A DNA stretch of 64,000 bases from Clostridia bacterium (GTDB lineage Bacteria; Bacillota; Clostridia; TANB77; UBA1234). The stretch is from assembly GCA_900765095.1 (NCBI GenBank), contig CAAFRB010000012.1, positions 83,896 through 147,895 of the forward strand, given 5' to 3'. Below are positions 24,697 through 34,031 of the stretch, piece by piece. The position numbers were made by a program, and so were the translations under genes. How positions within the stretch are numbered: position 1 is the stretch's first letter; every line of letters begins with the position of its first letter. Under the pieces are notes generated by a model. That model saw only the letters and a program-made list of their open reading frames with translations, ran no database searches and was not told where the DNA came from.

Positions 24697-26241
24697 TTAT
24701 TTTATATTCCAAGGAGCTGACTTTCCACCATTACTAGCTTCATTGTCCACATCCAACCTACTAATGCTAAATGAAATAACCGGTCTAATTCCTAAAGACT
24801 TAACGTTCAAAAGGCCATTAGAAAGATACATAATATGAGCACCTGTTCTTCCAGAGTTTGCATAACGTACATCGTAATCTCCACATTCGTAACCAGAATA
24901 TAGACTCTCACATGTTGAAGCAAGCCAGCTACTTTCCGAGCCTAGAATATCATTTATTATTGAATTATTAAGACCAGGGTCATAATCATACCATCTTCTT
25001 GCCATTAATGTAGGTTTTTCCTTACTTATAGTATCATTATAGCCATTTTCATTAATTGCTCTTTGTCTTTCTCCTGAGTCATTGTCCCACGCATAAAATC
25101 TTGGCTTTTGCAAGCCATTTTCAAGCGGTGCAGAATGTTTTCTAGCCTCATATCTATTCCCATCAATTATTCGATCCTTCATGTCATTTACATCCGTACC
25201 ATCAGGATACCACGCATATCCACCGGCAAAAGAAAGTGCCACATATCCCGAAGCTTTATCCAAATCTTCTATAACCATAGATCTTGCAGACAATTTAAGA
25301 TTATCGTTCGAATACAAAGCTTTACATATTCTATGTAATTCACTTGGGCTGTAGAGATATGATGTGATTCCCTTTAAAGTTACACTATTTACAGGGCCTT
25401 GAGTAGTAATTAAAACATTTCCAGTATCTTCATCAATACTTAATATTCTCCATTCTGTCGATGCTTGCGTCCTTATAATTTCCTCTGTTGGATAACCAGT
25501 TTTAGTTGGGTCTGTGTTTACTTCACCTGATGTTGGACTATAGTTCACATATCCACCAACTTTAATCTTATCTTTCAAGTTTTCAAAATCACTTTTTGAC
25601 AATCCTTGAGCTACCATTTCTTTTGTTTGCAAAACGCTATCAGCATCAGTTAATAGTTTTAATGAACTATTTGCAATAACTATCTCAAATTCTCCAGAAG
25701 TTGTAGCTAATTCACTACTCACAGTTTCATCAGCAGTTATATAATATTTTTCTTCATTTGGAAATGGAGGCCAAGTAAATACTATTCCGTTATTAGTTAC
25801 AGCATACTTTACTTCTACACCAGTCTTTGTTGGAGTATTTACCTTCATTTTAGGCAATTTTATTCCTATATCTGCGTTTTGCTCTATTACTGTATAATCT
25901 GGCACTTTTGATTCTGTTAAAAAGTCACTATCTGCTGTTCCGCCCTTTGCAATATAGTTGTATACCTGTCCATCAGTTATTTGAGCACCTGCAGCCATCT
26001 TTGTTCCTTTTACAGATATCATTTTCTCCCTTATTGTATCTTGCACCTCACTAACATTTGATACAAATTTAGAATAATTTGCTCTTCCTATCGTACCAGT
26101 TGAAGCAGCAAATGCAATTGCCGCCAATATTATCACTACTATTATTGTTATTACCAAAGCTATCAATGATATACCTTTTTTATTTCTTAAAAATGTATTG
26201 TGCGTGTACACAGCCTCAACGGTTTCAAGTGTCATATTCAT
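24697..26241 (-). CDS. Large prepilin-like surface protein, 514 residues
   Basis: GGGGAG precedes the ATG. A leader of 24 residues, longer than usual, ends RNKKG and is followed by ISLIALVITIIVVIILAAIAF, so the class III signal is present but mature position 5 is Ala instead of Glu. Residues 45-110 form the helical stalk of a prepilin. The remaining 400 residues are extracellular, with a C-terminal domain (EWRILSIDEDTGNVLITTQG; SWLASTCESLYSGYECGDYDVRY; LGIRPVISF) typical of DUF6273-like surface domains of Clostridia, related to the formylglycine-type lectin-like folds. Role unknown; probably an anchored surface protein or minor pilin. It is monocistronic, between repeat B and the walK gene. 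Confidence 0.75.
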   Translation of the reverse strand: MNMTLETVEAVYTHNTFLRNKKGISLIALVITIIVVIILAAIAFAASTGTIGRANYSKFVSNVSEVQDTIREKMISVKGTKMAAGAQITDGQVYNYIAKGGTADSDFLTESKVPDYTVIEQNADIGIKLPKMKVNTPTKTGVEVKYAVTNNGIVFTWPPFPNEEKYYITADETVSSELATTSGEFEIVIANSSLKLLTDADSVLQTKEMVAQGLSKSDFENLKDKIKVGGYVNYSPTSGEVNTDPTKTGYPTEEIIRTQASTEWRILSIDEDTGNVLITTQGPVNSVTLKGITSYLYSPSELHRICKALYSNDNLKLSARSMVIEDLDKASGYVALSFAGGYAWYPDGTDVNDMKDRIIDGNRYEARKHSAPLENGLQKPRFYAWDNDSGERQRAINENGYNDTISKEKPTLMARRWYDYDPGLNNSIINDILGSESSWLASTCESLYSGYECGDYDVRYANSGRTGAHIMYLSNGLLNVKSLGIRPVISFSISRLDVDNEASNGGKSAPWNIK

Positions 26242-26311
26242 GGTTTATCTCCCCTTTTGGTATTCGATTACATATATTTTATCATACCATCTTTCTTTTT
26301 CAACCGTTTTT

Positions 26312-28135
26312 TTAATTTCCATTTGCTTTATAAGTAGGTATTTTTATTATCACTTCTGTTCCTTTTCCTAACTCACTCTTTATATCAATGCTTCCACCAT
26401 TGTCTTCAATAATTTCCTTTGCAATTGGTAGTCCGAGTCCTGTGCCACCCATTTCCCTCGAACGTGCTTTATCGACTCTATAAAATCTCTCAAAAACTCT
26501 TGGTAAGTCTTCTTTTGGTATACCGATTCCATTGTCTATTATTTTTATATAAGCATCATCATGGACTGCACCAATGTATACCTTTATATTTCCACCTTCC
26601 GGTGTATACTTCACACTATTTATAAGTATATTGGTTATCACTTGTTCTATTCCATCTCTGTCGCCATACACTTTTGGCACATTTGATGTAACATAGCACT
26701 CCAACAATTGTTCTTTTTTCTCTGCTTGTATTTTATGCTTTTCACATATTTGTTTTGTAAGCTCTGCAACATCGAAATCGACTTTATTCCAAGCCACCTT
26801 TTTATAGTCAAACTTAGTTAATTGCAATAAATCACTGACTAATCTAGTCATTCTATCAGCTTCCGAAAGTATTACATTTAAAAATTTATTCTTACTTTCT
26901 TCATCAAGATCATCTTCTTCAAGCAACGTTTCCGTGTACGTTTTTATTGAAGTAAGCGGTGTTTTTAACTCATGAGAAACATTAGAAACGAATTCTTTTC
27001 TCATATCATCAAGCTTTGCTTGTTTTGTGCCATCATGAATTACAACTATTATTCCCGTAGGTTTATCTTGTTCATTTCTAAAAGGCGCAAAAAACACATT
27101 CAAATACTTTCCACTATTTGAAATCACTGTGTCTGTAGATGTCCAATCTTCCAAGTAAACAATTTTTTCTATATTGACATCTAAGTTAAATCTACCAAAA
27201 ATTTCTTCAAAAGTCCTTGAATTTTCAAAGCCCAACATCTTTTTAGCAGCTAAATTAGCATGAGTCAACTTTCCGGAAATATTAAAAGCTAGAACTCCAT
27301 CCGTTAAGTGCATAAGTATAGTTTCAAGTCTATTCTTTTCACTCGATATCTCATTCATATTGCTTTGAATTTGCTCCATCATTAAATTAAAAGTATCTAT
27401 AAGCTTTGAAATTTCATATCCTGCATTTTCCTTATCAGTAACTGTAACCATTGAAATATTTCCACTCGCCATCAACTCTGCCTTGTTTGTTAACAATTCA
27501 ATTGGTTCCGTGATAGATTTACCAGTAATAATCGCAATAACAAGCGTAATAAATATTATAATTCCCACTGTTAAAAAATATAATCCCCTTATTTGATTTA
27601 ACTGGTTATTGATATACGATTTGCTTTGTGAAATAAGTAAAATTATTTTTCCGCCATCTATATCATCTAATTCAATAATATAAGAAAAAAGATAACAAAA
27701 ATCATCCCCATCATCACGTACAGCATACTTGTTAGAAGAAGCTTCTGCATCCTTTATACATTCTTTTGCCACATCAGTTAACGTATATGTTCTATTCGAA
27801 ACAATATCTCGATATTCGGAATCTAATATAACTCCATATCTTGTTGCATTGTTTAAAGAAAAATACACTTTAAAATTATTGTAAAACTCTTCTAAATTAA
27901 CTTTTTTCTGCACCAACGGCCCTTGCTGAGTAGGCAAAAGCTCTATTTCATTATTTTTTTTATCACCTATATTAAGATTATACCCCGATATATTATTAAG
28001 CATTTCATCTATGAAACCAGTATAGTAAACCTGCTCAATTTTCATCAAAGAAAACACACCTATACCAGATATTATCGTAACTATGAATATAACAAATATT
28101 AATATAAGTTTAAGCTGTAAACTTTTCCAAAACAT
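26312..28135 (-). CDS. WalK/PhoR-like membrane sensor histidine kinase
   Basis: 607 residues in the order membrane helix (8-29), extracytoplasmic sensor of about 155 residues, second helix (about 187-208), HAMP, PAS (about 275-370), HisKA with the phosphoacceptor in FVSNVSHELKTPLTSI, and HATPase with N box VITNILINSVKYTPEGG, G1 DNGIGIPKEDL and G2 GGTGLGLPIA. This is the WalK/YycG layout that senses cell-wall status. It follows its response regulator after 153 bp that contain an intergenic repeat, so the pair may be read through that hairpin. The WalH/WalI accessory genes that usually follow are absent here; an unrelated prepilin gene follows instead. Confidence 0.88.
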   Translation of the reverse strand: MFWKSLQLKLILIFVIFIVTIISGIGVFSLMKIEQVYYTGFIDEMLNNISGYNLNIGDKKNNEIELLPTQQGPLVQKKVNLEEFYNNFKVYFSLNNATRYGVILDSEYRDIVSNRTYTLTDVAKECIKDAEASSNKYAVRDDGDDFCYLFSYIIELDDIDGGKIILLISQSKSYINNQLNQIRGLYFLTVGIIIFITLVIAIITGKSITEPIELLTNKAELMASGNISMVTVTDKENAGYEISKLIDTFNLMMEQIQSNMNEISSEKNRLETILMHLTDGVLAFNISGKLTHANLAAKKMLGFENSRTFEEIFGRFNLDVNIEKIVYLEDWTSTDTVISNSGKYLNVFFAPFRNEQDKPTGIIVVIHDGTKQAKLDDMRKEFVSNVSHELKTPLTSIKTYTETLLEEDDLDEESKNKFLNVILSEADRMTRLVSDLLQLTKFDYKKVAWNKVDFDVAELTKQICEKHKIQAEKKEQLLECYVTSNVPKVYGDRDGIEQVITNILINSVKYTPEGGNIKVYIGAVHDDAYIKIIDNGIGIPKEDLPRVFERFYRVDKARSREMGGTGLGLPIAKEIIEDNGGSIDIKSELGKGTEVIIKIPTYKANGN

Positions 28136-28160
28136 AAAAACACCTCAATAAACGCAAAAT

Positions 28161-28237
28161 CAAAGTTTTTATACAGCAAGAAAGAAAAACAACACATAAA
28201 ATATTGCAAATTTATCGCTTTCCTATTGTATAAAAAA
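28161..28237. repeat. Intergenic inverted-repeat element, copy A
   Basis: AGTTTTTATACAGCAAGAAAG at the left and CTTTCCTATTGTATAAAAAAC at the right are inverted copies of one end sequence, flanking an AT-rich core containing ACATAAAATATTGCAAATTT. It sits between the walR and walK genes, where it would form a hairpin in the joint transcript. Confidence 0.75.
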
Positions 28238-28288
28238 CCAGGCTAAATATAATATTTTGCCTGGAAATCACAATTTAAAATTCATATA

Positions 28289-29005
28289 TTATTCTGCATT
28301 AAAATAATAACCTATACCCCTTTTAGTTGCGAGTAATTCCGGTGTACTTGGATTTTTTTCTATTTTCTCTCTTATACGTCTAACTGTGACATCAACAGTC
28401 CTTACATCTCCAAAATATTCATATCCCCATACTTTTTCAAGTAATTCTTCTCTGGAAAAAACTTGTCCTTTTTGTGTAGCTAAGAATTTTAAAAGCTCAA
28501 ATTCTCTTAATGTTAAGTCAACGTTTTTTCCACTTACTTTAGTTTCATACTTGTATGTGTCAAGAACTAAAGGCCCAAATTCTAATAATGAAGTTTTGCT
28601 CTCTCCTGCAGAATTATTTTCTTTCTTGGAAGTTTCAATTCCATCCCATTTTCTTAGATTAGCTTTTATTCTTGCCATAACTTCCCTTACACTAAATGGT
28701 TTAGTAATATAATCATCCGCACCTAATTCCAAACCTATTACTTTATCTACAACATCTTCTTTTGCTGTAACCATTATTATAGGCGTATTGGCTGTTTGTC
28801 TAATTGTCTTGCAAACTGTGAAACCATCCATTTTGGGTAGCATCACATCTAAAAGCACAAGATCAGGCTTTTCATCTTGAAACACTTTCAATGCCTCTTC
28901 GCCATCATACGCTTGAAGAGTATTATATCCTTCTTTTCTTAAATTATGATTTAATATATCAACAATAGCTTTCTCGTCATCAACTATTAAAATTTTCTTA
29001 TTCAT
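28289..29005 (-). CDS. WalR/PhoP-like OmpR-family response regulator
   Basis: 238 residues. Receiver domain with the acidic pocket in ILIVDDEKAI and the phosphoacceptor Asp in PDLVLLDVMLPKMDGF; LELGADDYITKPF supplies the conserved lysine. The C-terminal winged helix shows LREFELLKFLATQKGQVFSREELLEKVWG and DVRTVDVTVRRIREKIE, very like WalR (YycF). WalR homologues control autolysins; the M23 peptidase gene just upstream would fit such a regulon. A good promoter lies at 29049-29077. Confidence 0.92.
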   Translation of the reverse strand: MNKKILIVDDEKAIVDILNHNLRKEGYNTLQAYDGEEALKVFQDEKPDLVLLDVMLPKMDGFTVCKTIRQTANTPIIMVTAKEDVVDKVIGLELGADDYITKPFSVREVMARIKANLRKWDGIETSKKENNSAGESKTSLLEFGPLVLDTYKYETKVSGKNVDLTLREFELLKFLATQKGQVFSREELLEKVWGYEYFGDVRTVDVTVRRIREKIEKNPSTPELLATKRGIGYYFNAE

Positions 29006-29048
29006 AATATATCTCCCTTCCTACGGATATAACTATTCGACTATGTTT

Positions 29049-29077
29049 ATTATCTATTATTAAGCTAAAAAAGTCAA
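29049..29077 (-). promoter_or_regulatory. Promoter of the walR-walK pair
   Basis: TTGACT (29072-29077), 17-bp spacer, GATAAT (29049-29054), minus strand. Confidence 0.7.
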
Positions 29078-29163
29078 TGTTAAATTTAGGTTAATTTATT
29101 ATTTCGGGAACTATTTGAATTACTTTCTTGTCTAATACTCATGTAAGCAAGGTAAATGAAGGC

Positions 29164-29194
29164 AAAAAAATCGCGAAAGACGTATCTTTCGCGA
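29164..29194 (-). terminator. Intrinsic terminator after the M23 peptidase
   Basis: TCGCGAAAGA and TCTTTCGCGA form a perfect stem around a 4-base loop (29171-29194), followed on the minus strand by TTTTTTT. Confidence 0.9.
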
Positions 29195-29202
29195 ATGCTT
29201 GA

Positions 29203-30222
29203 TTAATCATATATAAATACCTCTGGATTTAAAGGACTTCCATTATATCTTATCTCTAAATGTAAATGAGGTCCTGTAGATCTACCTGTACTACCAACAT
29301 TAGCAATTACATCACCTTTTTTAACCTCAGTACCAACTGACGTCAATATTTTACTACAGTGAGCATAATATGTTTCGTAGCCACCTGTGTGTTGTACTTT
29401 TACTAAATATCCATAGTTTCCACTCCAATCCGCAAAAGTAACAACTCCATCTTCTGCAGCTGCTATTGGGGTTCCTGTTGGACAAGCCAAATCTATACCA
29501 GAGTGATAATTTCTTGTTCTTAATCCGAATCTAGATGTAATTACTGGATTTCTAACTGGCAATTCAAAATCTAAGTCAGACAAATTTTCTTTTAAAGCAA
29601 GTAACACATCATTAGAAACTGTTCTTTGAGCTGCTGGTGCAACTCTTATCTCTTTTATTGCATCATTAACCTTTTTTATTGGTTCAAAAATGGTATTAAC
29701 TGCAACTTCAACATCACCAGAAACCTCATACTCTGTTAAATACTTTTCTTCTATTTCTAGAGTAGCCTTTTCTGTACATTTAGATTGCTTTTCATTTACA
29801 CCATCTATTATTTTCTGAGCAGATTCCAACGAATCTACTAGTGATTTTTCTTTTCCGTCTACTAAAACAGAATATGCTCTGTAATAAACGTCACATTTAT
29901 CTTTAACCATCGCTAGGATTTTTTCTTCTTCTGTAGAAATATTTTTGTTTACAAGAAGCATGTTGTAGTCGACTTTTGCATTCATCACTACATAACCAAC
30001 ATTTTCTGCGTCACCGTTTATTATGTAGTTATCAATCTCTTTTTCAAGGGCTGATTTACTTGCAACATAACCAACATCTTCTTGGTTTATCTCAACGCTA
30101 TACACAAATTTGTATTTCATGAACATAAGTGATAATACTACCACCGAGCCAAACAATACAGACATTATTAACTTTGAAATAAGCTTAGACACTAAACGTG
30201 TTCTACTTGACATTTTCAGCAA
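29203..30222 (-). CDS. Membrane-anchored M23 (LytM-type) peptidoglycan peptidase
   Basis: The promoter -10 box lies at 30267-30272, so translation must start downstream of the open frame's first TTG at 30261; AGGAG at 30231-30235 stands eight bases from a TTG at 30222, with ATG at 30213 as alternative. About 339 residues: one membrane helix (ISKLIMSVLFGSVVVLSLMF), a 175-residue extracytoplasmic domain of helices and a G5-like region, then the M23 domain. Zinc residues are in SRFGLRTRNYHSGIDLA and GPHLHLEIR, catalytic histidine in ETYYAHCSK. All LytM residues are present, so it is probably an active endopeptidase acting on the cell wall. Confidence 0.9.
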   Translation of the reverse strand: MLKMSSRTRLVSKLISKLIMSVLFGSVVVLSLMFMKYKFVYSVEINQEDVGYVASKSALEKEIDNYIINGDAENVGYVVMNAKVDYNMLLVNKNISTEEEKILAMVKDKCDVYYRAYSVLVDGKEKSLVDSLESAQKIIDGVNEKQSKCTEKATLEIEEKYLTEYEVSGDVEVAVNTIFEPIKKVNDAIKEIRVAPAAQRTVSNDVLLALKENLSDLDFELPVRNPVITSRFGLRTRNYHSGIDLACPTGTPIAAAEDGVVTFADWSGNYGYLVKVQHTGGYETYYAHCSKILTSVGTEVKKGDVIANVGSTGRSTGPHLHLEIRYNGSPLNPEVFIYD

Positions 30223-30266
30223 AACGCCATCTCCTTTTCTAACTTTTGGTTTCTCAAGCAAAAAAT

Positions 30267-30295
30267 ATTTTACTATAACTTGCCAAAAGTAGCAA
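30267..30295 (-). promoter_or_regulatory. Promoter of the M23 peptidase gene
   Basis: TTGCTA (30290-30295), 17-bp spacer, TAAAAT (30267-30272), minus strand. Its position excludes the furthest upstream start of the open frame. The rest of the 230-bp gap to the next gene shows no clear feature. Confidence 0.7.
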
Positions 30296-30494
30296 GTCTT
30301 TTTATAATTTATATTGGTTTTAAAAGGTAGTATATGAAAAATATGCTACTATTTGTCGTATTTTCTCATTTTTTTGTCAAATATCTTTTATTCTCATTAC
30401 TCTACATAGTTAATTTAAAACTATGAGTAGTTTTTGGCAGTATTTAAATAATATTTTATTTTTTTAGCCGAGTATCGTCAAAAATATAGATATT

Positions 30495-31007
30495 TTACTT
30501 ATTTTGGTTCTTTAAATACTCATTTAATATATCTTCGTAAGTATAAAAATAATAATTGCCTATTTTTATTCCATCCACCAAATACACTTCTATATCCTCT
30601 ATTGTTTCAGCTCCCACAACATAACTAAACTCTATTCCTCGCACACCAAGTTGTTCCTCAAGGTATTTTTTCATAGCGTCTGGAATGTTTTTATCACCAA
30701 AACCAAGATAGTAATATTCATTTCCTTCTTCCAAATTCCAGCCAACTCTCTGATTATACTCTTGCAAGTTTTCTATTTTTTCCCCCATTAACATTTTATT
30801 CATATCATAAGTTTCAGGGTCAGTTTCGTTAAGACTTTTTAACTCCGTAATTGCATTTCTTACAGACGCTATCTCATTATACACCTTAGCGACTCTAGTT
30901 TCAGTCATCAAATCTTTTGAAGAAAAAATAGAAGTGGCAGCCAAAATAACTATAACAATTATTACCACAATTAAACTTATCATAGTTACACCATTTTGTT
31001 TATTCAT
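30495..31007 (-). CDS. Type IV prepilin-like protein, 170 residues
   Basis: GGAGGAG precedes the ATG. Leader MNKQNG followed by VTMISLIVVIIVIVILAATSIF; mature position 5 is Ser, not Glu. The stalk continues as a helix (RVAKVYNEIASVRNAITELKS) typical of pilin N-terminal helices, and the globular part ends in a Tyr-rich strand region (YFYTYEDILNEYLKNQNK). No cysteine pair of a type IVa D-region. It follows the next prepilin by 56 bp, so the two form a pair behind pcrA and could interact. Confidence 0.75.
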   Translation of the reverse strand: MNKQNGVTMISLIVVIIVIVILAATSIFSSKDLMTETRVAKVYNEIASVRNAITELKSLNETDPETYDMNKMLMGEKIENLQEYNQRVGWNLEEGNEYYYLGFGDKNIPDAMKKYLEEQLGVRGIEFSYVVGAETIEDIEVYLVDGIKIGNYYFYTYEDILNEYLKNQNK

Positions 31008-31063
31008 AAAAACTCCTCCATTTGTACAAGAAAGCTAAAAACTTTTTCTATCATATAAACATA

Positions 31064-31549
31064 CTAATTTTCAGCAAGACTCCTTACTTCATCAAAAGTT
31101 CTCACAGTAGTATTTGCTACCGTAATTGGTTTATATAACTCAACATCAGAAGTTTTAAAGTTCACTATATAAGTCAATGATATTGCATCTAAACCATAAT
31201 TTGCTTTGACATTGCTTGCTTCATATAATTCTTTCTGGTCTGCTCCTAAAATTATATACCAGTCATCCATATTATCCATGACATTGTCGCCATATTCAAC
31301 GCCTACAGCAGCCACAAAAGGTGTATCATAATCAACGCCTTGTTTTATCTCGAACTCATTGTCCATCTCTACCTTCAATGAAGTAACATTAACAGCAGTT
31401 TTCATGGATTTCATTTCGATATATACTTTCGATATATCTGCTTCATCCAAAGTTTCCCTACTTGGTAAAACCGAGAAAGATACTATCATAAGTATTATTA
31501 CAACTACAACAACAAGCTCTATCATCGTAACACCACTATTACCTCGCAC
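31064..31549 (-). CDS. Type IV prepilin-like protein with canonical Glu5, 161 residues
   Basis: GTG start seven bases after GGAGGAG. Leader MRGNSG followed by VTMIELVVVVVIILMIVSFS, the only one of the five prepilin-like proteins here that keeps Glu at mature position 5, the residue needed for normal pilus subunit assembly. The helical stalk (DISKVYIEMKSMKTAVN) resembles that of the following gene. It lies 13 bp downstream of pcrA and is probably in the pcrA transcript. No pilus ATPase or prepilin peptidase is nearby. Confidence 0.78.
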   Translation of the reverse strand: MRGNSGVTMIELVVVVVIILMIVSFSVLPSRETLDEADISKVYIEMKSMKTAVNVTSLKVEMDNEFEIKQGVDYDTPFVAAVGVEYGDNVMDNMDDWYIILGADQKELYEASNVKANYGLDAISLTYIVNFKTSDVELYKPITVANTTVRTFDEVRSLAEN

Positions 31550-31562
31550 TCAGACTCCTCCT

Positions 31563-33791
31563 TTATTTAATAATCTCAAGATTTGCAAATTTTGCCATCA
31601 AACGTTTATTACCAACTTTTTCAAAATTTATATCAACCTTCAAATCATCATCTTCTGGTTCTGTCTTTACAATAACACCTTTGCCAAATTTCTTGTGAAA
31701 CACCTCAACACCAGCAACAAATGAATCTAAATTTACACTTTCATTTGCTGTAACTTTTTGCAAGAAACTATCTGCTGTTCTAAAATTAAACGCTACTTTA
31801 GGTTGTTTGTAAGCAGGAATATCAAAATCATCATAGCTCTCATCTGACCATTTGCGTTCCTTTTTCTTAATTTCACCATCAAGATTTTCTTGACCAATCT
31901 CCTGAATAAATCTAGAAGGCGTATAATAACTTGTGCTTCCAAACAAAGTCCTACATTTCGCACACGTCAAGAACAAGTGCTCCTTTGCTCTTGTAATACC
32001 AACATAGCAAAGCCTTCTTTCCTCTTCCACTTCATCATCTTCGCCAATACTTCTAAAGCTTGGAAATAATCCTTCTTCCATTCCAACTAGGAAAACAACA
32101 GGGAATTCCAATCCTTTTGCTGTATGTAACGTCATCATCAATACAGAATCTTGGTTTTCATCTACATTATCTAAATCTGTTACCAAAGCTAAGTTCTCCA
32201 AGAAGTCAGATAGCTTATTTTCAGCTTGTTGCGTTTCAAATTCAACAGCAACACTTATAAACTGACCTAAGTTTTCTATTCTTCCCTCTGCTTCTTCTGT
32301 TTTCTCTTGTTCAAGAGCCTTCATATAGCCTGTTTCATCAAGAACGTACTCAACCAAATCGGCAATTTCACACTCTCGATTCCTTAATTTTTCTATCTTA
32401 CTTGCAAATTCTTTAAGTGCCACATTAGCTCTTGTTGCCAAGTATTTATCTGCATCTTTCGCAACATCGAACATTGAAATACCATTTAGTCTAGCAACAT
32501 CTTCAACAGCATCTAAACTTGTTTTTCCTATTCCACGCTTGGGTTCATTTATTATTCTTTTAAGACTAACATCATCGCTTGTGTTATAGATTAATCTTAA
32601 ATACGCAATAATGTCCTTTATTTCTTTTCTTTCGTAGAATTTCTGTCCACCAATTACCTTATATGGAATACCTTCACGCATTAACACATCTTCAAACGCT
32701 CTTGATTGAGCATTAGTTCTATAAAGAATTGCGAAATCAGAATACTTATAATACTCTTGTCTTTTAAGCGAATATATTTGAGATAAAACATAATTTGCTT
32801 CATCGTACTCATTATCAGCTTGAAATAACTTAGGAACACTACCAGCATCATTTTCTGTCCATAGTTTCTTTTCGAGATTTCCAGAGTTATTCTTTATAAC
32901 ATTATTAGCAATATTCAAAATATTTTTTGTTGATCTATAATTTTGTTCAAGCTTTATCACTCTTGTATTGTCAAATCTCTTCCCGAAATTTAAGATGTTT
33001 TGAATATCTGCTCCTCTGAATTTATAAATACTTTGCTGATCGTCACCAACGACAAAAACATTATGGTGTGTTTCAGAAAGCAACTTTATGAGCAAGTCTT
33101 GTGCCTTGTTTGTATCTTGATACTCATCAACCAAAACATATCTAAACTTATTTTGATAATAACTTAGCACATCTTTATTCTCAGTAAATATCTTTATTGT
33201 GTGGTTTATTATGTCATCAAAATCTAGGGCATTATTTTTCTTAAGTTTGCTTTGGTATAATTCATAAACTTGAGCAACCTTACTAAGTCTATAATCACTA
33301 GCATATATTGTCGAATACCTCTCAGGATCCATAAGTTCATTTTTAGCTTTACTTATTTCACTTAGCAAATACTTATCATTATATAATTTGTCATTCAAAT
33401 TTAATTCTTTTATACACTCTTTAATTATCACCTTAGTATCGGCAACATCATAGATAACAAAGTCGCTTCCAAAGCCTATTTTGCTTATCTCTCTTCTTAA
33501 AATCCTAACACACATCGAGTGAAAAGTTCCAATCCAAATATCTTTAGCAGTTTCTCCAACTAAAGACTCTATACGTGTTTTCATCTCTTTTGCGGCTTTA
33601 TTCGTAAACGTAATGGCTATAATGTTCCATGGTTTAACGCCACACTCCGAAATCAAATACGCTATTCTATGTGTAAGAACTCTAGTTTTTCCACTTCCTG
33701 CACCAGCTATTACAAGTAATGGTCCTTCATTGTGTGTAACTGCTTCAAATTGTTCTTTATTTAATCCTTTTAAAATTTCATTTGCATCCAT
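31563..33791 (-). CDS. pcrA: UvrD/PcrA superfamily 1 DNA helicase
   Basis: 742 residues, PcrA length. All SF1 motifs are present: Walker A LLVIAGAGSGKTRVLTHRIA (split at G-K-T), motif Ia IIAITFTNKAAKEMK, motif II VLVDEYQDTNKAQ, motif III VFVVGDDQQSIYKFRGAD, motif IV IKLEQNYRST, motif V LMMTLHTAKGLEFPVVFLVG and motif VI EERRLCYVGITRAKEHLFL. The C-terminal 50 residues (FHKKFGKGVIVKTEPEDDDLKVDINFE) form the Tudor-like domain that binds RNA polymerase. It unwinds DNA 3'-5' in repair and transcription-replication conflict. Promoter: a TAGAAT extended -10 box about 35 bp upstream of the start. Confidence 0.95.
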   Translation of the reverse strand: MDANEILKGLNKEQFEAVTHNEGPLLVIAGAGSGKTRVLTHRIAYLISECGVKPWNIIAITFTNKAAKEMKTRIESLVGETAKDIWIGTFHSMCVRILRREISKIGFGSDFVIYDVADTKVIIKECIKELNLNDKLYNDKYLLSEISKAKNELMDPERYSTIYASDYRLSKVAQVYELYQSKLKKNNALDFDDIINHTIKIFTENKDVLSYYQNKFRYVLVDEYQDTNKAQDLLIKLLSETHHNVFVVGDDQQSIYKFRGADIQNILNFGKRFDNTRVIKLEQNYRSTKNILNIANNVIKNNSGNLEKKLWTENDAGSVPKLFQADNEYDEANYVLSQIYSLKRQEYYKYSDFAILYRTNAQSRAFEDVLMREGIPYKVIGGQKFYERKEIKDIIAYLRLIYNTSDDVSLKRIINEPKRGIGKTSLDAVEDVARLNGISMFDVAKDADKYLATRANVALKEFASKIEKLRNRECEIADLVEYVLDETGYMKALEQEKTEEAEGRIENLGQFISVAVEFETQQAENKLSDFLENLALVTDLDNVDENQDSVLMMTLHTAKGLEFPVVFLVGMEEGLFPSFRSIGEDDEVEEERRLCYVGITRAKEHLFLTCAKCRTLFGSTSYYTPSRFIQEIGQENLDGEIKKKERKWSDESYDDFDIPAYKQPKVAFNFRTADSFLQKVTANESVNLDSFVAGVEVFHKKFGKGVIVKTEPEDDDLKVDINFEKVGNKRLMAKFANLEIIK

Positions 33792-33901
33792 TGTTGTTTC
33801 ACCTTTCTACATTTTACTCTAAAACATTCTATCATACAAAAAATATAAAATCCATATAGGAATGTAGAAAATATTACACATAAATCAAAGTTTTTATCAC
33901 A

Positions 33902-34014
33902 AAAAAATGTTTGATAAAACTTTTATATGCAACTCCTGTCAAGACGCTACTATACAGCATTTACTACATATACATCTTAACAAAATATTGTTATTAAAAG
34001 TTATCAAACATTTT
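33902..34014. repeat. Inverted repeat with about 20-bp arms enclosing 68 bp
   Basis: AAAAAATGTTTGATAAAACT (33902 on) is repeated inverted as AGTTATCAAACATTTTTT (33997-34014) with a short gap. The 113-bp unit lies between pcrA and the hypothetical membrane protein and looks like a miniature inverted-repeat element or a long hairpin terminator for the latter gene. Confidence 0.55.
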
Positions 34015-34031
34015 TTGTATTATTTTATGTT

